This document shows, piece after piece, positions 18,844-27,632 of a DNA stretch of 64,000 bases (position 1 is its first letter; each line of letters starts with the position of its first letter). This DNA is from Thalassotalea sp. ND16A. GTDB taxonomy: Bacteria; Pseudomonadota; Gammaproteobacteria; Enterobacterales; Alteromonadaceae. Under the pieces are notes generated by a model. It was not told where the DNA came from. It made no database searches and worked only from the letters and a program-made list of their open reading frames with translations. Location: positions 17,496 to 81,495 of the forward strand of contig NZ_JQDZ01000067.1 in assembly GCF_000764205.1 (NCBI RefSeq), read 5' to 3'. The position numbers and the translations under genes were made by a program.

Positions 18844-20212
18844 ATATCACGATTTCTGCGGTTTGCACCAAGATCAGTAAGTCTAAAATGAAACTGCGAT
18901 GCTTGATGTAATACAAGTCATATTTTAGTTTTTCGGTGGCATCGGTTTCATTCGCTCCGTAAGGGTATTTAAGCTGTGCCCAACCAGTGACCCCCGATTT
19001 CACCCCGTGGCGTTCATTGTAATAAGGGATTTTGGTAATCAACTGTTGCACAAACTCTGGCCGTTCAGGCCGCGGGCCAACAAATCCCATATCGCCATAA
19101 AGTACATTGAATATTTGTGGCAATTCATCAATTCGATATTTACGAATAAAGCGGCCAACCTTTGTCGTTCTGTTGTCGTCGGCTGCAGCCCACTTAATGC
19201 CATGCTTTTCTGCATCCGGGTTCATACTGCGAAATTTAATAATATTAAAAACGTCTCCACCTAAACCTACCCGCTCTTGCAAATAAAAACACGGCGCTGA
19301 AATTCCATCTTCAATTTTAATCGCCAGGATAGTTAACAGCATTATTGGCCAGGTTAAAACAAATAAAGTGAGCGCTAACAGCACATTAAACACCCAATCA
19401 AGAGTATTTCTTAAGTCATTACTGGAATGAAAACCATTGGAGTAAATTATCCAGCTGGGGTAGATCAAGTTTACTGCGATTTGGCCAGTCTCATTCTCGA
19501 TGAAATCTAAAATTTCAGAAATTTCAATGCCCCTAATCCGACAAAAAAACAGCTCATCAATCGGTAAGTGCCCTCGTCTTTCATCGTTGGCAACAACGAT
19601 TTCATGAACATTATTGTTAATGACAAACTCTCGCAAACTGGCCGTTAAATTGATAATCTTATCGGCGCTAACCTTTTCGCTTGAATCCCCTGGCATCTTA
19701 ACGAAGCCCAGTAGGTTAAAACTTTGCAAATCTACTTTTCGTCTCATCCTTTTATCAATTATCTCCGCTCTATCGCCAGTGCCAAGCACCAGGACATTGC
19801 GTTTGGCAAAACCTAAAATATTAAACTGATATAAAAGAATCCGAAAAGCAGAACAACAAATAAAACTGAGAAAACACACATAAAATAAGCTTTCTTTAGT
19901 AAAAATTGATTCATTCATAAACAAATGAATAATCGATAGCAACATATAACTAATCGTAGAGGCGAGCAGAAGCCGCCGAATGATACCCCAAGCGGTTTCT
20001 CGCACTTTTGCGTGGTACATACCTAAGCTGAGTAAAATAAACTGATAGCTCAATACCAGCAGAAGTATTTGTGAGTAATGCCGAAGCGTTAACTCAATGT
20101 TTGCCAGTTCTTGGCGATGAAATACATAAAGTGAAAGTAGCACTAGCAGAAAATCGACGCTCACTAATAATTTCACTGAAATTCGGCTGTGATTATGATA
20201 TTTACTTTGCAA
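18827..20212 (-). CDS. Initiating undecaprenyl-phosphate sugar phosphotransferase (EpsB-type)
   Basis: A 461-residue polyprenyl glycosylphosphotransferase. Four or five N-terminal membrane segments and a nucleotide-binding-like central part (VLVLGTGDRAEII) precede the catalytic domain with FNIIKFRSMNPDAEK, KVGRFIRKYRIDELPQ and GPRPERPEFV. It loads the first sugar phosphate onto undecaprenyl phosphate, starting repeat-unit synthesis. The start codon is TTG at 20212, supported by AAGGGA about ten bases upstream; no in-frame ATG precedes it. It is the first gene of the minus-strand operon. Confidence 0.92.
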   Translation of the reverse strand: MQSKYHNHSRISVKLLVSVDFLLVLLSLYVFHRQELANIELTLRHYSQILLLVLSYQFILLSLGMYHAKVRETAWGIIRRLLLASTISYMLLSIIHLFMNESIFTKESLFYVCFLSFICCSAFRILLYQFNILGFAKRNVLVLGTGDRAEIIDKRMRRKVDLQSFNLLGFVKMPGDSSEKVSADKIINLTASLREFVINNNVHEIVVANDERRGHLPIDELFFCRIRGIEISEILDFIENETGQIAVNLIYPSWIIYSNGFHSSNDLRNTLDWVFNVLLALTLFVLTWPIMLLTILAIKIEDGISAPCFYLQERVGLGGDVFNIIKFRSMNPDAEKHGIKWAAADDNRTTKVGRFIRKYRIDELPQIFNVLYGDMGFVGPRPERPEFVQQLITKIPYYNERHGVKSGVTGWAQLKYPYGANETDATEKLKYDLYYIKHRSFILDLLILVQTAEIVIFGKGR

Positions 20213-20409
20213 AGTGAATAATCCCTTATGTTATCGTCGCAATCAATGTTGCCACGCTTGTTATTGTGTTTATTTTTTTCTACTTGCTTCCTAATAATAG
20301 ACCAATCAACGAGATAGCAAATTTTTTTAATGATTTTTGTGCAAATCAGAAAATTTTGAACTAACCTCAAGAAACAAATAACAAAAATTTATTAAAGGGT
20401 TGGTGAACT
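20213..20409. promoter_or_regulatory. Divergent intergenic region of the exopolysaccharide locus
   Basis: This AT-rich 197-base gap separates the two divergent halves of the locus and must hold promoters for both. Both flanking genes use TTG starts with purine-rich ribosome sites. A minus-strand TGGCA and TTGCG pair occurs around 20238-20254, but the spacing is one base longer than the sigma-54 standard, so I do not call it a promoter. No clear sigma-70 promoter can be singled out by eye. Confidence 0.5.
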
Positions 20410-21054
20410 TTGAAGGATCTTATTCGACTGGACCGAACGACTCGTTTGCTGTCTATAGCATTATTGACCATATCCACGGCTAGCTGTTCTTCACTGCAAG
20501 TATTGCCTCCTGCAACTCTTTATCCAGCAAAAACCGATTCGGCTGCGGCCTATAATTATTTAATTGGCCCTGGTGATAAATTAAACATCTTTGTTTGGCG
20601 AAATCCGGAAGTGTCCGGCAACTTTATCGTACGTCCTGATGGCAAAATTACCACTTCGCTGGTTGAAGACATCCCTGCATCCGGAAAAACACCGACGCAA
20701 CTTGCCCGAACGATAGAGGAACGGTTGGGTGTATATCTTAGAGAGCCGATAGTCACAGTAACCATTGGTAGCTTCGTTGGTCCCTATAGTGAACAAATAA
20801 GAGTTATTGGTGAAGCGGTAGAACCGAAAGCGGTGAGTTATGGCAAAAACATGACCCTGCTTGATGTGATGATCACAGTTGGCGGGTTAACTGAATTTGC
20901 TGATGGCAATGACGCCGTACTTGTCAGAATTGAAAATGGCAAGCAACAAGAATATGTATTAAGAATTGAAGATTTAATTAAATATGGTGAAATAAAAGCA
21001 AATGTTGATGTTTTACCCGGAGATATCATAGTCATCCCAGAAGCTTGGTTTTAA
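20410..21054 (+). CDS. XrtA-associated polysaccharide export outer-membrane lipoprotein (Wza-like)
   Basis: A 214-residue protein with a lipoprotein signal (hydrophobic stretch ending in lipobox TASC, Cys at about residue 27). The Poly_export domain YLIGPGDKLNIFVWRNPEVS and the second SLBB-type part IRVIGEAVEPKAVSYG follow. It forms the outer-membrane or periplasmic export channel. The start is TTG at 20410 after AAAGGG. The 3' end is odd: a 40-base tandem repeat with three mismatches spans the stop codon, so the protein ends at EAWF instead of continuing to the five extra codons present in the second repeat copy. Confidence 0.9.
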   Translation: MKDLIRLDRTTRLLSIALLTISTASCSSLQVLPPATLYPAKTDSAAAYNYLIGPGDKLNIFVWRNPEVSGNFIVRPDGKITTSLVEDIPASGKTPTQLARTIEERLGVYLREPIVTVTIGSFVGPYSEQIRVIGEAVEPKAVSYGKNMTLLDVMITVGGLTEFADGNDAVLVRIENGKQQEYVLRIEDLIKYGEIKANVDVLPGDIIVIPEAWF

Positions 21055-21096
21055 CACCGGAGCTATCATAGTCATCCCTGAAGCTTGGTTTAAACA
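21017..21096 (+). repeat. 40-base tandem duplication across the export-gene stop codon
   Basis: The 40 bases 21017-21056 are repeated at 21057-21096 with three mismatches. The first copy encodes GDIIVIPEAWF and then TAA. The second copy, shifted by one frame relative to the gene, still encodes TGAIIVIPEAWFKQLKK followed by a stop at 21109. The duplication therefore looks like a replication-slippage event that shortened the protein at its C-terminus. Confidence 0.9.
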
Positions 21097-21112
21097 GTTA
21101 AAGAAGTAAAAT

Positions 21113-22699
21113 ATGCACGATCAGATAGTAATAATAAAAGAGCTCCTATTAGGAGTTTGGTCGAAAAAACATTATATCATTTTGAGTACTTGGCTAATAT
21201 GCCCGGTTTCTTGGTTTGGTATCGCTCACTTACCCGATGTATATGAATCGGAAGCACGTGTCTATGTTGATACCCAATCACTATTGCGGCCGTTAATGAA
21301 AGGATTAATGGTAGAAACGGATCCAAATGTAGAGATACGTCTAATCATCAGCACATTATTGCGACGTGCAAATTTAGAGCGAATCGTGCGCATGACCGAT
21401 TTAGATATTCAAGCCAATGATAATGAAGAGTTTGAAGAAATCATCGAGGAGTTAAAAGAGAACATCAAAATCTCCTCTGCCGGCAGGGTAAATATATTTA
21501 CCCTGGCCGCTGTTGCTGAAAATCCTCAATTGGCAAAAAACATCGTACAAGCCGCATTAACCGTTTTTATTGAAAATACCTTAGGTGAAACCAGGGAAGA
21601 TACTAATAGTGCTCATAAATTTATTGAACAACAAATAGCAGAATATGAGGACCGATTAAAGGCGGATGAAACACGGCTTAAAGAGTTTAAGCAAGAATTC
21701 TATAGCTCTTTACCGGGAAACAGCCAAAATTACAGCAAACATTTAGCCAATGAAAAAGCGAAATTAAAAGAAGCTGAATTATCGCTGCTTGAGGCTAAAA
21801 CTCGTTTTGAATCCGCGCAGGCACAACTTAAGGGGAAAGAACCGGTATTTGACAACTACAGTCAAACGGCGCAAGAAAACAACAGTATTACCACACAATT
21901 AGATAGCCGAATTTCCCAATTACAAGAAAGACTTGACGGTTTGTTACTGCGCTTTACCACCAGGCATCCGGATGTAAAAGAAGTACAACGCCGGTTAAAC
22001 CAATTAAACACCATCAGAAAAGATAAAATTGACAAGTATATGTCAGCATCGCAAGCAAATCCGCAAGCATTTAGTGCTTTAGATGGAAACCCGGTTTACC
22101 AAAAAATGAGAATTCAAGCGAATCAGCTTGAAAATGAGGTGGCATCATTAACGGTGAGAGTAAATGATTATCGTGAGAGAGTGCAACAAATTGAACAACA
22201 AATTTTTTCAATCCCGGAAGTGGATGCTGAATTTATGGCGCTCAACCGAGGCTATAAAATTACTAAAAACCGTTATGAAGAGTTATTAAAGCGTCAGGAA
22301 AACGCGCAATTGGCAAAAGATGCAGAAAAATCGACGGAAAAAATTCAATTTAAAGTCATCGACCCACCTAAATTACCATTAGATGCTTCTGGTCCTTACC
22401 GAACTGCATACTTAATTGGGACTTTCTTTCTTAGTATTTTAATCGGCGCTGCCGCAGCTTTTTTCATTAACCAAATAACCCCAAAAGTGTTTTCTACCAG
22501 CCAATTGATGAGAAACATTTCATTACCGATTTTTGGTGTGGTCTCAGCAACAAAAAGCCTGGGAACAATAAACAGCTTAAAAAGAAAGAATATGCTATTC
22601 ATTGTTTCCCATATTTTTCTGATCATGCTATTGATTGCATTTATTGCCTATTTTCAGTTACCCGATCTTATTCAACCGCAATTAAAAAGGTTTTTTTAA
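21113..22699 (+). CDS. XrtA system chain-length determinant (Wzz-type polysaccharide co-polymerase)
   Basis: A 528-residue inner-membrane protein. An N-terminal membrane segment (about residues 20-40) is followed by the Wzz signature YESEARVYVDTQSLLRPLM, a long periplasmic coiled-coil region (about 170-390), the G-rich PCP motif VIDPPKLPLDASGPYR and two more hydrophobic segments near residues 425-445 and 500-520. It controls polymer length and partners the tyrosine kinase encoded next. ATG at 21113 starts just after the remnant stop of the duplicated export gene. Confidence 0.92.
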   Translation: MHDQIVIIKELLLGVWSKKHYIILSTWLICPVSWFGIAHLPDVYESEARVYVDTQSLLRPLMKGLMVETDPNVEIRLIISTLLRRANLERIVRMTDLDIQANDNEEFEEIIEELKENIKISSAGRVNIFTLAAVAENPQLAKNIVQAALTVFIENTLGETREDTNSAHKFIEQQIAEYEDRLKADETRLKEFKQEFYSSLPGNSQNYSKHLANEKAKLKEAELSLLEAKTRFESAQAQLKGKEPVFDNYSQTAQENNSITTQLDSRISQLQERLDGLLLRFTTRHPDVKEVQRRLNQLNTIRKDKIDKYMSASQANPQAFSALDGNPVYQKMRIQANQLENEVASLTVRVNDYRERVQQIEQQIFSIPEVDAEFMALNRGYKITKNRYEELLKRQENAQLAKDAEKSTEKIQFKVIDPPKLPLDASGPYRTAYLIGTFFLSILIGAAAAFFINQITPKVFSTSQLMRNISLPIFGVVSATKSLGTINSLKRKNMLFIVSHIFLIMLLIAFIAYFQLPDLIQPQLKRFF

Positions 22700-22700
22700 T

Positions 22701-23612
22701 ATGTCTACCATTAACGAAGCCATTGCGCGTAAAAAGCAAGATGGTCTTGGGCTAAAGAACAAAAATTCAGAAGAAGTTAACAACGCAGTTGCAGAGCAGG
22801 TTGAAGCAGACTTATTACCATTAGCAGCGATTCCGGACTTGACTGAAAAAGAAAGCCTGATTATCGATTTAGAGTTACTAAAGCGAAACCAATTTTTAAT
22901 TCCACAAGCAAAATTCGAACATAATGAAGAGTGTAAAGAACAATCCGCATTGCGCGAGGAATGTAGGCAAATCAAAAGGAAATTATTGAATAACGCCTTT
23001 GGTGCTACTTCAAAAACACTGGATTACTCTAATTTAATCATGATAACCAGCTCACAGAAGAACGAAGGGAAAACATTCATTTCGATAAACCTGGCCTTAA
23101 GTATCGCCTTAGAGCAAGATAAAACAGTATTACTGGTGGATGCGGATGTGTTAAAACCAAGTATTCCCCTTGAGTTAGGCTTTAACAATAAGCCAGGCTT
23201 AATTGATTATTTAAATGGCGATATGGATTCAATCGCCGACATTATTTATGAAACCAATATTAATAATTTAAAAATACTACCCGCAGGAAAATCACACCAC
23301 CTCGCCAACGAATTACTCGCCAGCGAAAAAATGACATTATTATGTGAAGAATTGTCAACACGCTATAGCGACAGGTTAGTAATTTTTGACACCCCGCCTT
23401 TACTTGGCGTCAATGAAACCTCTTTATTGGCTCAATTAATGGGCCAGGCCTTAATTGTGGTCGAAGAAAACAAATCAAGTATTCATGAAATTCAACAAGC
23501 GAATGAACTGTTACCAGAGCATTTGGCAAAAGGACTTGTGCTGAATAAAGCGATTCACTCACAACAAGAAAAATATGGATATTACGGTTATGGGTACGGG
23601 CACAAAAATTAA
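22701..23612 (+). CDS. XrtA-associated tyrosine autokinase (BY-kinase)
   Basis: A 303-residue bacterial tyrosine kinase. The Walker A motif reads SSQKNEGKTFISINLA, Walker A' is LLVDADVLKP and Walker B lies at LVIFDTPPLLG. The C-terminus carries the expected tyrosine cluster YGYYGYGYGHKN for autophosphorylation. It regulates the polysaccharide co-polymerase encoded immediately upstream (stop 22699, start 22701). The tyrosine-rich end overlaps the start of the next gene by 38 bases. Confidence 0.93.
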   Translation: MSTINEAIARKKQDGLGLKNKNSEEVNNAVAEQVEADLLPLAAIPDLTEKESLIIDLELLKRNQFLIPQAKFEHNEECKEQSALREECRQIKRKLLNNAFGATSKTLDYSNLIMITSSQKNEGKTFISINLALSIALEQDKTVLLVDADVLKPSIPLELGFNNKPGLIDYLNGDMDSIADIIYETNINNLKILPAGKSHHLANELLASEKMTLLCEELSTRYSDRLVIFDTPPLLGVNETSLLAQLMGQALIVVEENKSSIHEIQQANELLPEHLAKGLVLNKAIHSQQEKYGYYGYGYGHKN

Positions 23613-25179
23613 AACAATAATATTATCAACGTTATTATATTTAAGTACTTTAAGTGTAGTACATGCTGCTACTTGGCAGATAACACCTAGAATTTCTGGC
23701 GATGAGGTTTACTCTGACAATATAAACACGGTGAATATTGAAGAAGATGATTCATTAATTAGCCTATTATCTACCGGGCTAGAATTAGAATATTCGGCCG
23801 CTGTTAGCAGCTTTTCAGCTGATTACCAGCTAACCCGGGCATGGTATAGCCATGATCATCAACTTGACAATAACTTCAATGAATTAAGCGCTAGCGGCAG
23901 ACTGCAATTGTTTCCCGATGGCTTGTCATTGACCTTCGGAAGTTCAATTAGCAATGTTAGCCGTTCAAATGCACGAAATGCCAATGCGGATATCATCTCT
24001 GGGGATACCGTAGAATATAAAAATCACTTCGCCGGTTTAGAATACAAAAGCAGCAACAATTCCTTTAATGTTGATAGTGAAATAATCTTTTCCAAAGCAG
24101 AAGCTGAAGATGATATTGGCGAACGTGAAGGCTACAACGCTACGTTCACATCGACCAATGGCAATAACTCGAGATATATTTTTTGGGACATCGATGGTCA
24201 ATATAATGATTATGACGACGACCAGAAAAGCGGAAGGTTTTATAGTTTTGATGCTAAGTTTGGTTATATTAGTCATTATAAAATAAATCCTTTTATTCGC
24301 TATTATGATGAAGATACTAGCGGCAATGTCAGCACTAAAAATGTGCAAGGAAGCTCATCAATTGGTGCCGGAGTTAGGTGGCAAGTGATGAATAGCCTGG
24401 TTTTAGACGTCACTTATAATTGGGTAGATGAGCAAAAAGAGCAGGAACAACAGGACAATGATGATTACCTAAGTGCTTCAATATCATGGACGCCCTCGGA
24501 TAGAGCTAAGCTAAGCGCCCGTGTTTATAGGCGTTTTTTTGGCGATGCCTACGAATTCGATTTAAGTCATAGGTTAAAGCGTATAAGCACTAAGGTAACC
24601 TATACAGAAGAACTCGATATATTCGATCGTTTTGAACTTGAACAAGGAGTCCCGCAAGAAATTTGGTGCTTAGCCGCTGCCCCACAGGACACTGACAGCT
24701 GCATTATTCAGCCTGGCGCAGGGGCCAATTTAGAGGATTACTTTTTAACTGGCAGCACAACGCCGCTGGTACCTGTTGAAACTGATGAATTTACCCTCAA
24801 TAAATCTTTGCTCGCATCCGTCAGTTTCACTGGCAATAGGTCAACCATTACCGTGACAACCAGTAGAACGCGGAGAGAAAATTTGGAAATAGAAGATTAC
24901 GATACCTATGATTTGTTCTCATTGTCGTTATCAAGGCAAACCAGTAGAAATACCGCGTTAGACATTAAAATGAGTTTAAATAAGAATTTATTTGATAATG
25001 ATAATCCATTAACGCTGATGCAACGTGATTATTACCGCACCTATTCGATTAGTTTTTTGCATGCTTTGAACCAAAAATTAAATCTTACTTATTCTGTACA
25101 ACATCTTAATCGTAATTCAAATAGACAATATACTTATGAAGAGAATCGAGCTTCAATTAAATTGGTAAAAGAATTTTAA
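23575..25179 (+). CDS. PEP-CTERM system-associated outer-membrane beta-barrel-like protein
   Basis: A 534-residue secreted protein. A signal peptide (about residues 1-31, hydrophobic IILSTLLYLSTLSVVHA then A) precedes a repetitive beta-strand-rich body with alternating hydrophobic and polar residues and a terminal phenylalanine, the usual end of outer-membrane barrels. It matches in length and position the TIGR03016-type family of XrtA loci. ATG at 23587 (MGTGTKIK) is an alternative start with less overlap with the kinase gene. It likely helps the polymer cross the outer membrane (inference). Confidence 0.88.
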   Translation: MDITVMGTGTKIKTIILSTLLYLSTLSVVHAATWQITPRISGDEVYSDNINTVNIEEDDSLISLLSTGLELEYSAAVSSFSADYQLTRAWYSHDHQLDNNFNELSASGRLQLFPDGLSLTFGSSISNVSRSNARNANADIISGDTVEYKNHFAGLEYKSSNNSFNVDSEIIFSKAEAEDDIGEREGYNATFTSTNGNNSRYIFWDIDGQYNDYDDDQKSGRFYSFDAKFGYISHYKINPFIRYYDEDTSGNVSTKNVQGSSSIGAGVRWQVMNSLVLDVTYNWVDEQKEQEQQDNDDYLSASISWTPSDRAKLSARVYRRFFGDAYEFDLSHRLKRISTKVTYTEELDIFDRFELEQGVPQEIWCLAAAPQDTDSCIIQPGAGANLEDYFLTGSTTPLVPVETDEFTLNKSLLASVSFTGNRSTITVTTSRTRRENLEIEDYDTYDLFSLSLSRQTSRNTALDIKMSLNKNLFDNDNPLTLMQRDYYRTYSISFLHALNQKLNLTYSVQHLNRNSNRQYTYEENRASIKLVKEF

Positions 25180-25180
25180 T

Positions 25181-26182
25181 ATGTATGAACAACACTATGG
25201 CTTATCAGAAAAACCATTTCAACTAAGCCCAGATCCTAAATTCTTCTTTGCCTCCAATGAGCATGAACAGGCATTGTCCTACCTGCAATATGGGTTAGAG
25301 CAAGGCGAAGGGTTTATTGTAATTACCGGGCCTATTGGCACCGGAAAGACCATGATTGCGCAAAGTTTAATTAAAACTATTGATCATTCTGCCATTGAAG
25401 CAATTCAGATAGTCAGTTCCAATCTTGCCCCTATTGAACTCTTGATAATCATTGCCAAAGAATTTCAGTTAACGACAAGCAGTAATAATAAAGCCGTTTT
25501 ATTAGAACATATATATCAGCATTTATTGACCTTAAACCAGCAAGGTAAATACGCATTATTATTGGTCGATGAAGCACAAAACCTACCCATAGAAACCATT
25601 GAAGAACTGCGGATGTTGTCGAACTTTCAAAAAAATAACAAGCCACTGCTGCAAAGTTTTTTATTAGGCCAGGCCGAACTGAAATCCAGATTGCAAAATC
25701 CGCAACTGGAACAATTTCGACAACGAATTATTGCTTCCTACCATTTAGAGCCTTTAACTAGCAAAGAGCTGAAACTGTATATAGAACATCGCTTAAAACT
25801 GGCGGGGCTTGTCGATCAAAAGCTATTATCAGAAGACTGTTTTACTCTGATAACACAGAAAACGTTAGGAATTCCGCGTAAAATTAATTTACTCATGGAC
25901 AGGACGTTATTATACGGTTTTTTAAATGAGCTCAATTGCATTAATTCGGAAAACTTGCAAACAGTAATAAATGAAATGGAAAATGAACTCAGTGCTGCAA
26001 TTAGCGACACCAAAGAGGATGCAATGAAAGTAAATAAGCCAATATTGAATGATAAAAAATATACGAAAGCCCTCACTGAACTGGATCAATATTTACTAGA
26101 AAGTATCGACCAAAAAGTGAAATTAAATAGATATCTGGACAAACTAATTCAACAAAAAGAAATATTCAGGGATTGTGAATAA
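25181..26182 (+). CDS. XrtA-associated ATPase (ExeA-like AAA)
   Basis: A 333-residue AAA ATPase beginning YGLSEKPFQLSPDPKFFF, the usual start of the general-secretion ATPase ExeA and XrtA-associated ATPase family. Walker A is TGPIGTGKT (about residues 48-56) and Walker B is LLLVDEAQNL. It begins one base after the barrel gene and ends the plus-strand operon. It presumably powers or organises assembly of the export complex. Confidence 0.92.
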   Translation: MYEQHYGLSEKPFQLSPDPKFFFASNEHEQALSYLQYGLEQGEGFIVITGPIGTGKTMIAQSLIKTIDHSAIEAIQIVSSNLAPIELLIIIAKEFQLTTSSNNKAVLLEHIYQHLLTLNQQGKYALLLVDEAQNLPIETIEELRMLSNFQKNNKPLLQSFLLGQAELKSRLQNPQLEQFRQRIIASYHLEPLTSKELKLYIEHRLKLAGLVDQKLLSEDCFTLITQKTLGIPRKINLLMDRTLLYGFLNELNCINSENLQTVINEMENELSAAISDTKEDAMKVNKPILNDKKYTKALTELDQYLLESIDQKVKLNRYLDKLIQQKEIFRDCE

Positions 26183-26222
26183 CCTGACCTGGGGATAAAC
26201 AGTAGTTACTCAAGTTCAGGTT
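26179..26222. terminator. Inverted repeat between convergent operons
   Basis: TAACCTGA at 26179-26186 is exactly inverted as TCAGGTTA at 26215-26222, with a 28-base loop, between the ATPase gene and prsR. The long loop and lack of a clean T-run make intrinsic termination uncertain. Confidence 0.35.
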
Positions 26223-26244
26223 AAATAAGCTTTCGATCTAGCCG

Positions 26245-27606
26245 TTATTTTTCTGCATGGATAGATTGTAAACCGTGCTTGTCAACCAGGTTATATAAGG
26301 TAGGCCTAGTGATCCCCAATAATTCAGCGGTTTTACTCATATTTCCTTCGGCAATTGCATAGGCCTTTTCAATCGCTCTGGTTTCGGCGTTTTCACGAAT
26401 GACCCTTAAATTAAAGTCTAAATTTTCTGCTTGTTGTGATTGCGCCCACACCAAGCCAAGATCAACATCATCAATTAATGAACCCGACGCCATGATAACC
26501 GCCGACTTCACTTTATTCTGTAATTCTCGAATATTACCCGGCCATTTATATGCCTTTAAGGCGCTCACGGCTGAGTCACTAAAGCCTTTAACACTTACAT
26601 TGTAATCTTTGCCGTATTGCAGCAAGAAGTATTGGGCCAAAATGACCATATCATACTCTCGGTCTCGCAATGGCAGTATGGGAAGTATCATTTCACATAT
26701 GCGATAATATAGATCTTCTCTAAATGCTTTTTGTTCAACCATTTCTAAAAGGTTTTGATTGGTGGCGCAAACGACTCTGACATCCACGGATATTTCTTGC
26801 CTGCCGCCGATCCGTTCAATCACCCGCTCTTGTAAAAAACGCAACAATTTCGCTTGTAAATTAAATGGCATATCACCAATTTCGTCCAAAAATAACGTTC
26901 CCCCCTGAGCCATTTCAATCTTTCCCTTAGTGGTTTTATGGGCCCCGGTATAGGCACCTTTTTCAAAACCAAAGAGCTCACTTTCCAGTAAAGTTTCTGG
27001 AATTGAAGCGCAATTTATGGCAATAAAAGGCTTCTTAGTGCGATTACTTTGTTGATGAATGGCATTGGCGACAACCTCTTTGCCGGTACCACTTTCGCCT
27101 AGCAATAAGGTGGTGATTTCAGTGGGCGCTATGCGTTTGATCAAAGTGCGTAGCTTATCCATAGCATCACTGGCGCCAATAATTCCGCTGTCGACACCAG
27201 CAAGCTCTCTTATTTCACGATTTTCACGTTCTATCAGGGCGATGTTAAATGCCCGTTTCACAATAATATTGATGACATCGGCATCTAGCGGTTTTTGATA
27301 AAAATCATAAGCACCTTTGGCAATAGCCGCCAACGCAACTTGGTGATCATCATTACCGGTAATGACAATAACCTTAGTGAATGGTGACAAAGAAAGTATC
27401 TGTTCTAATGCTTTTAAGCCTTCACTAGCATTAGCCGGGTCCGGTGGTAACCCCAAATCTAGCAGTACAACGTTTGCTTCATGCATCCTCAGAGCACTAA
27501 TCGCTTGTTCGCGATTATCGGCAAAGACACATTTAAAATTTGATAAGCTCCATTTTAATTGCTTTTGAATACCTTTGTCATCATCGACTATCAATAACTT
27601 TTCCAT
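26245..27606 (-). CDS. prsR: PEP-CTERM-box sigma-54 response regulator PrsR
   Basis: A 453-residue NtrC-type activator. The receiver domain has the phospho-acceptor Asp near residue 50 (VVLLDLGLP). The AAA domain has LLGESGTGKEV, the sigma-54 contact loop EKGAYTGAHK (GAYTGA rather than GAFTGA) and FLDEIGDMP. The Fis-type helix-turn-helix GNMSKTAELLGITRPTLYN ends the protein. Receiver, AAA and HTH plus the prsK neighbour identify PrsR, which activates genes for exosortase substrates with RpoN. ATG 27606 is preferred to the upstream TTG. Confidence 0.93.
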   Translation of the reverse strand: MEKLLIVDDDKGIQKQLKWSLSNFKCVFADNREQAISALRMHEANVVLLDLGLPPDPANASEGLKALEQILSLSPFTKVIVITGNDDHQVALAAIAKGAYDFYQKPLDADVINIIVKRAFNIALIERENREIRELAGVDSGIIGASDAMDKLRTLIKRIAPTEITTLLLGESGTGKEVVANAIHQQSNRTKKPFIAINCASIPETLLESELFGFEKGAYTGAHKTTKGKIEMAQGGTLFLDEIGDMPFNLQAKLLRFLQERVIERIGGRQEISVDVRVVCATNQNLLEMVEQKAFREDLYYRICEMILPILPLRDREYDMVILAQYFLLQYGKDYNVSVKGFSDSAVSALKAYKWPGNIRELQNKVKSAVIMASGSLIDDVDLGLVWAQSQQAENLDFNLRVIRENAETRAIEKAYAIAEGNMSKTAELLGITRPTLYNLVDKHGLQSIHAEK

Positions 27607-27632
27607 CAATCAGCCCATTATCCCTTATCTTA

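Noticed and set aside
20238..20254. Minus-strand sigma-54 promoter TGGCA/TTGCG before the initiating transferase gene
   Set aside because: The spacing between GG and GC is 11 bases instead of the required 10.
24037..24348. 103-codon minus-strand frame in the outer-membrane protein gene
   Set aside because: Opposite-strand shadow of the barrel protein, rich in isoleucine because of the AT-rich coding strand.
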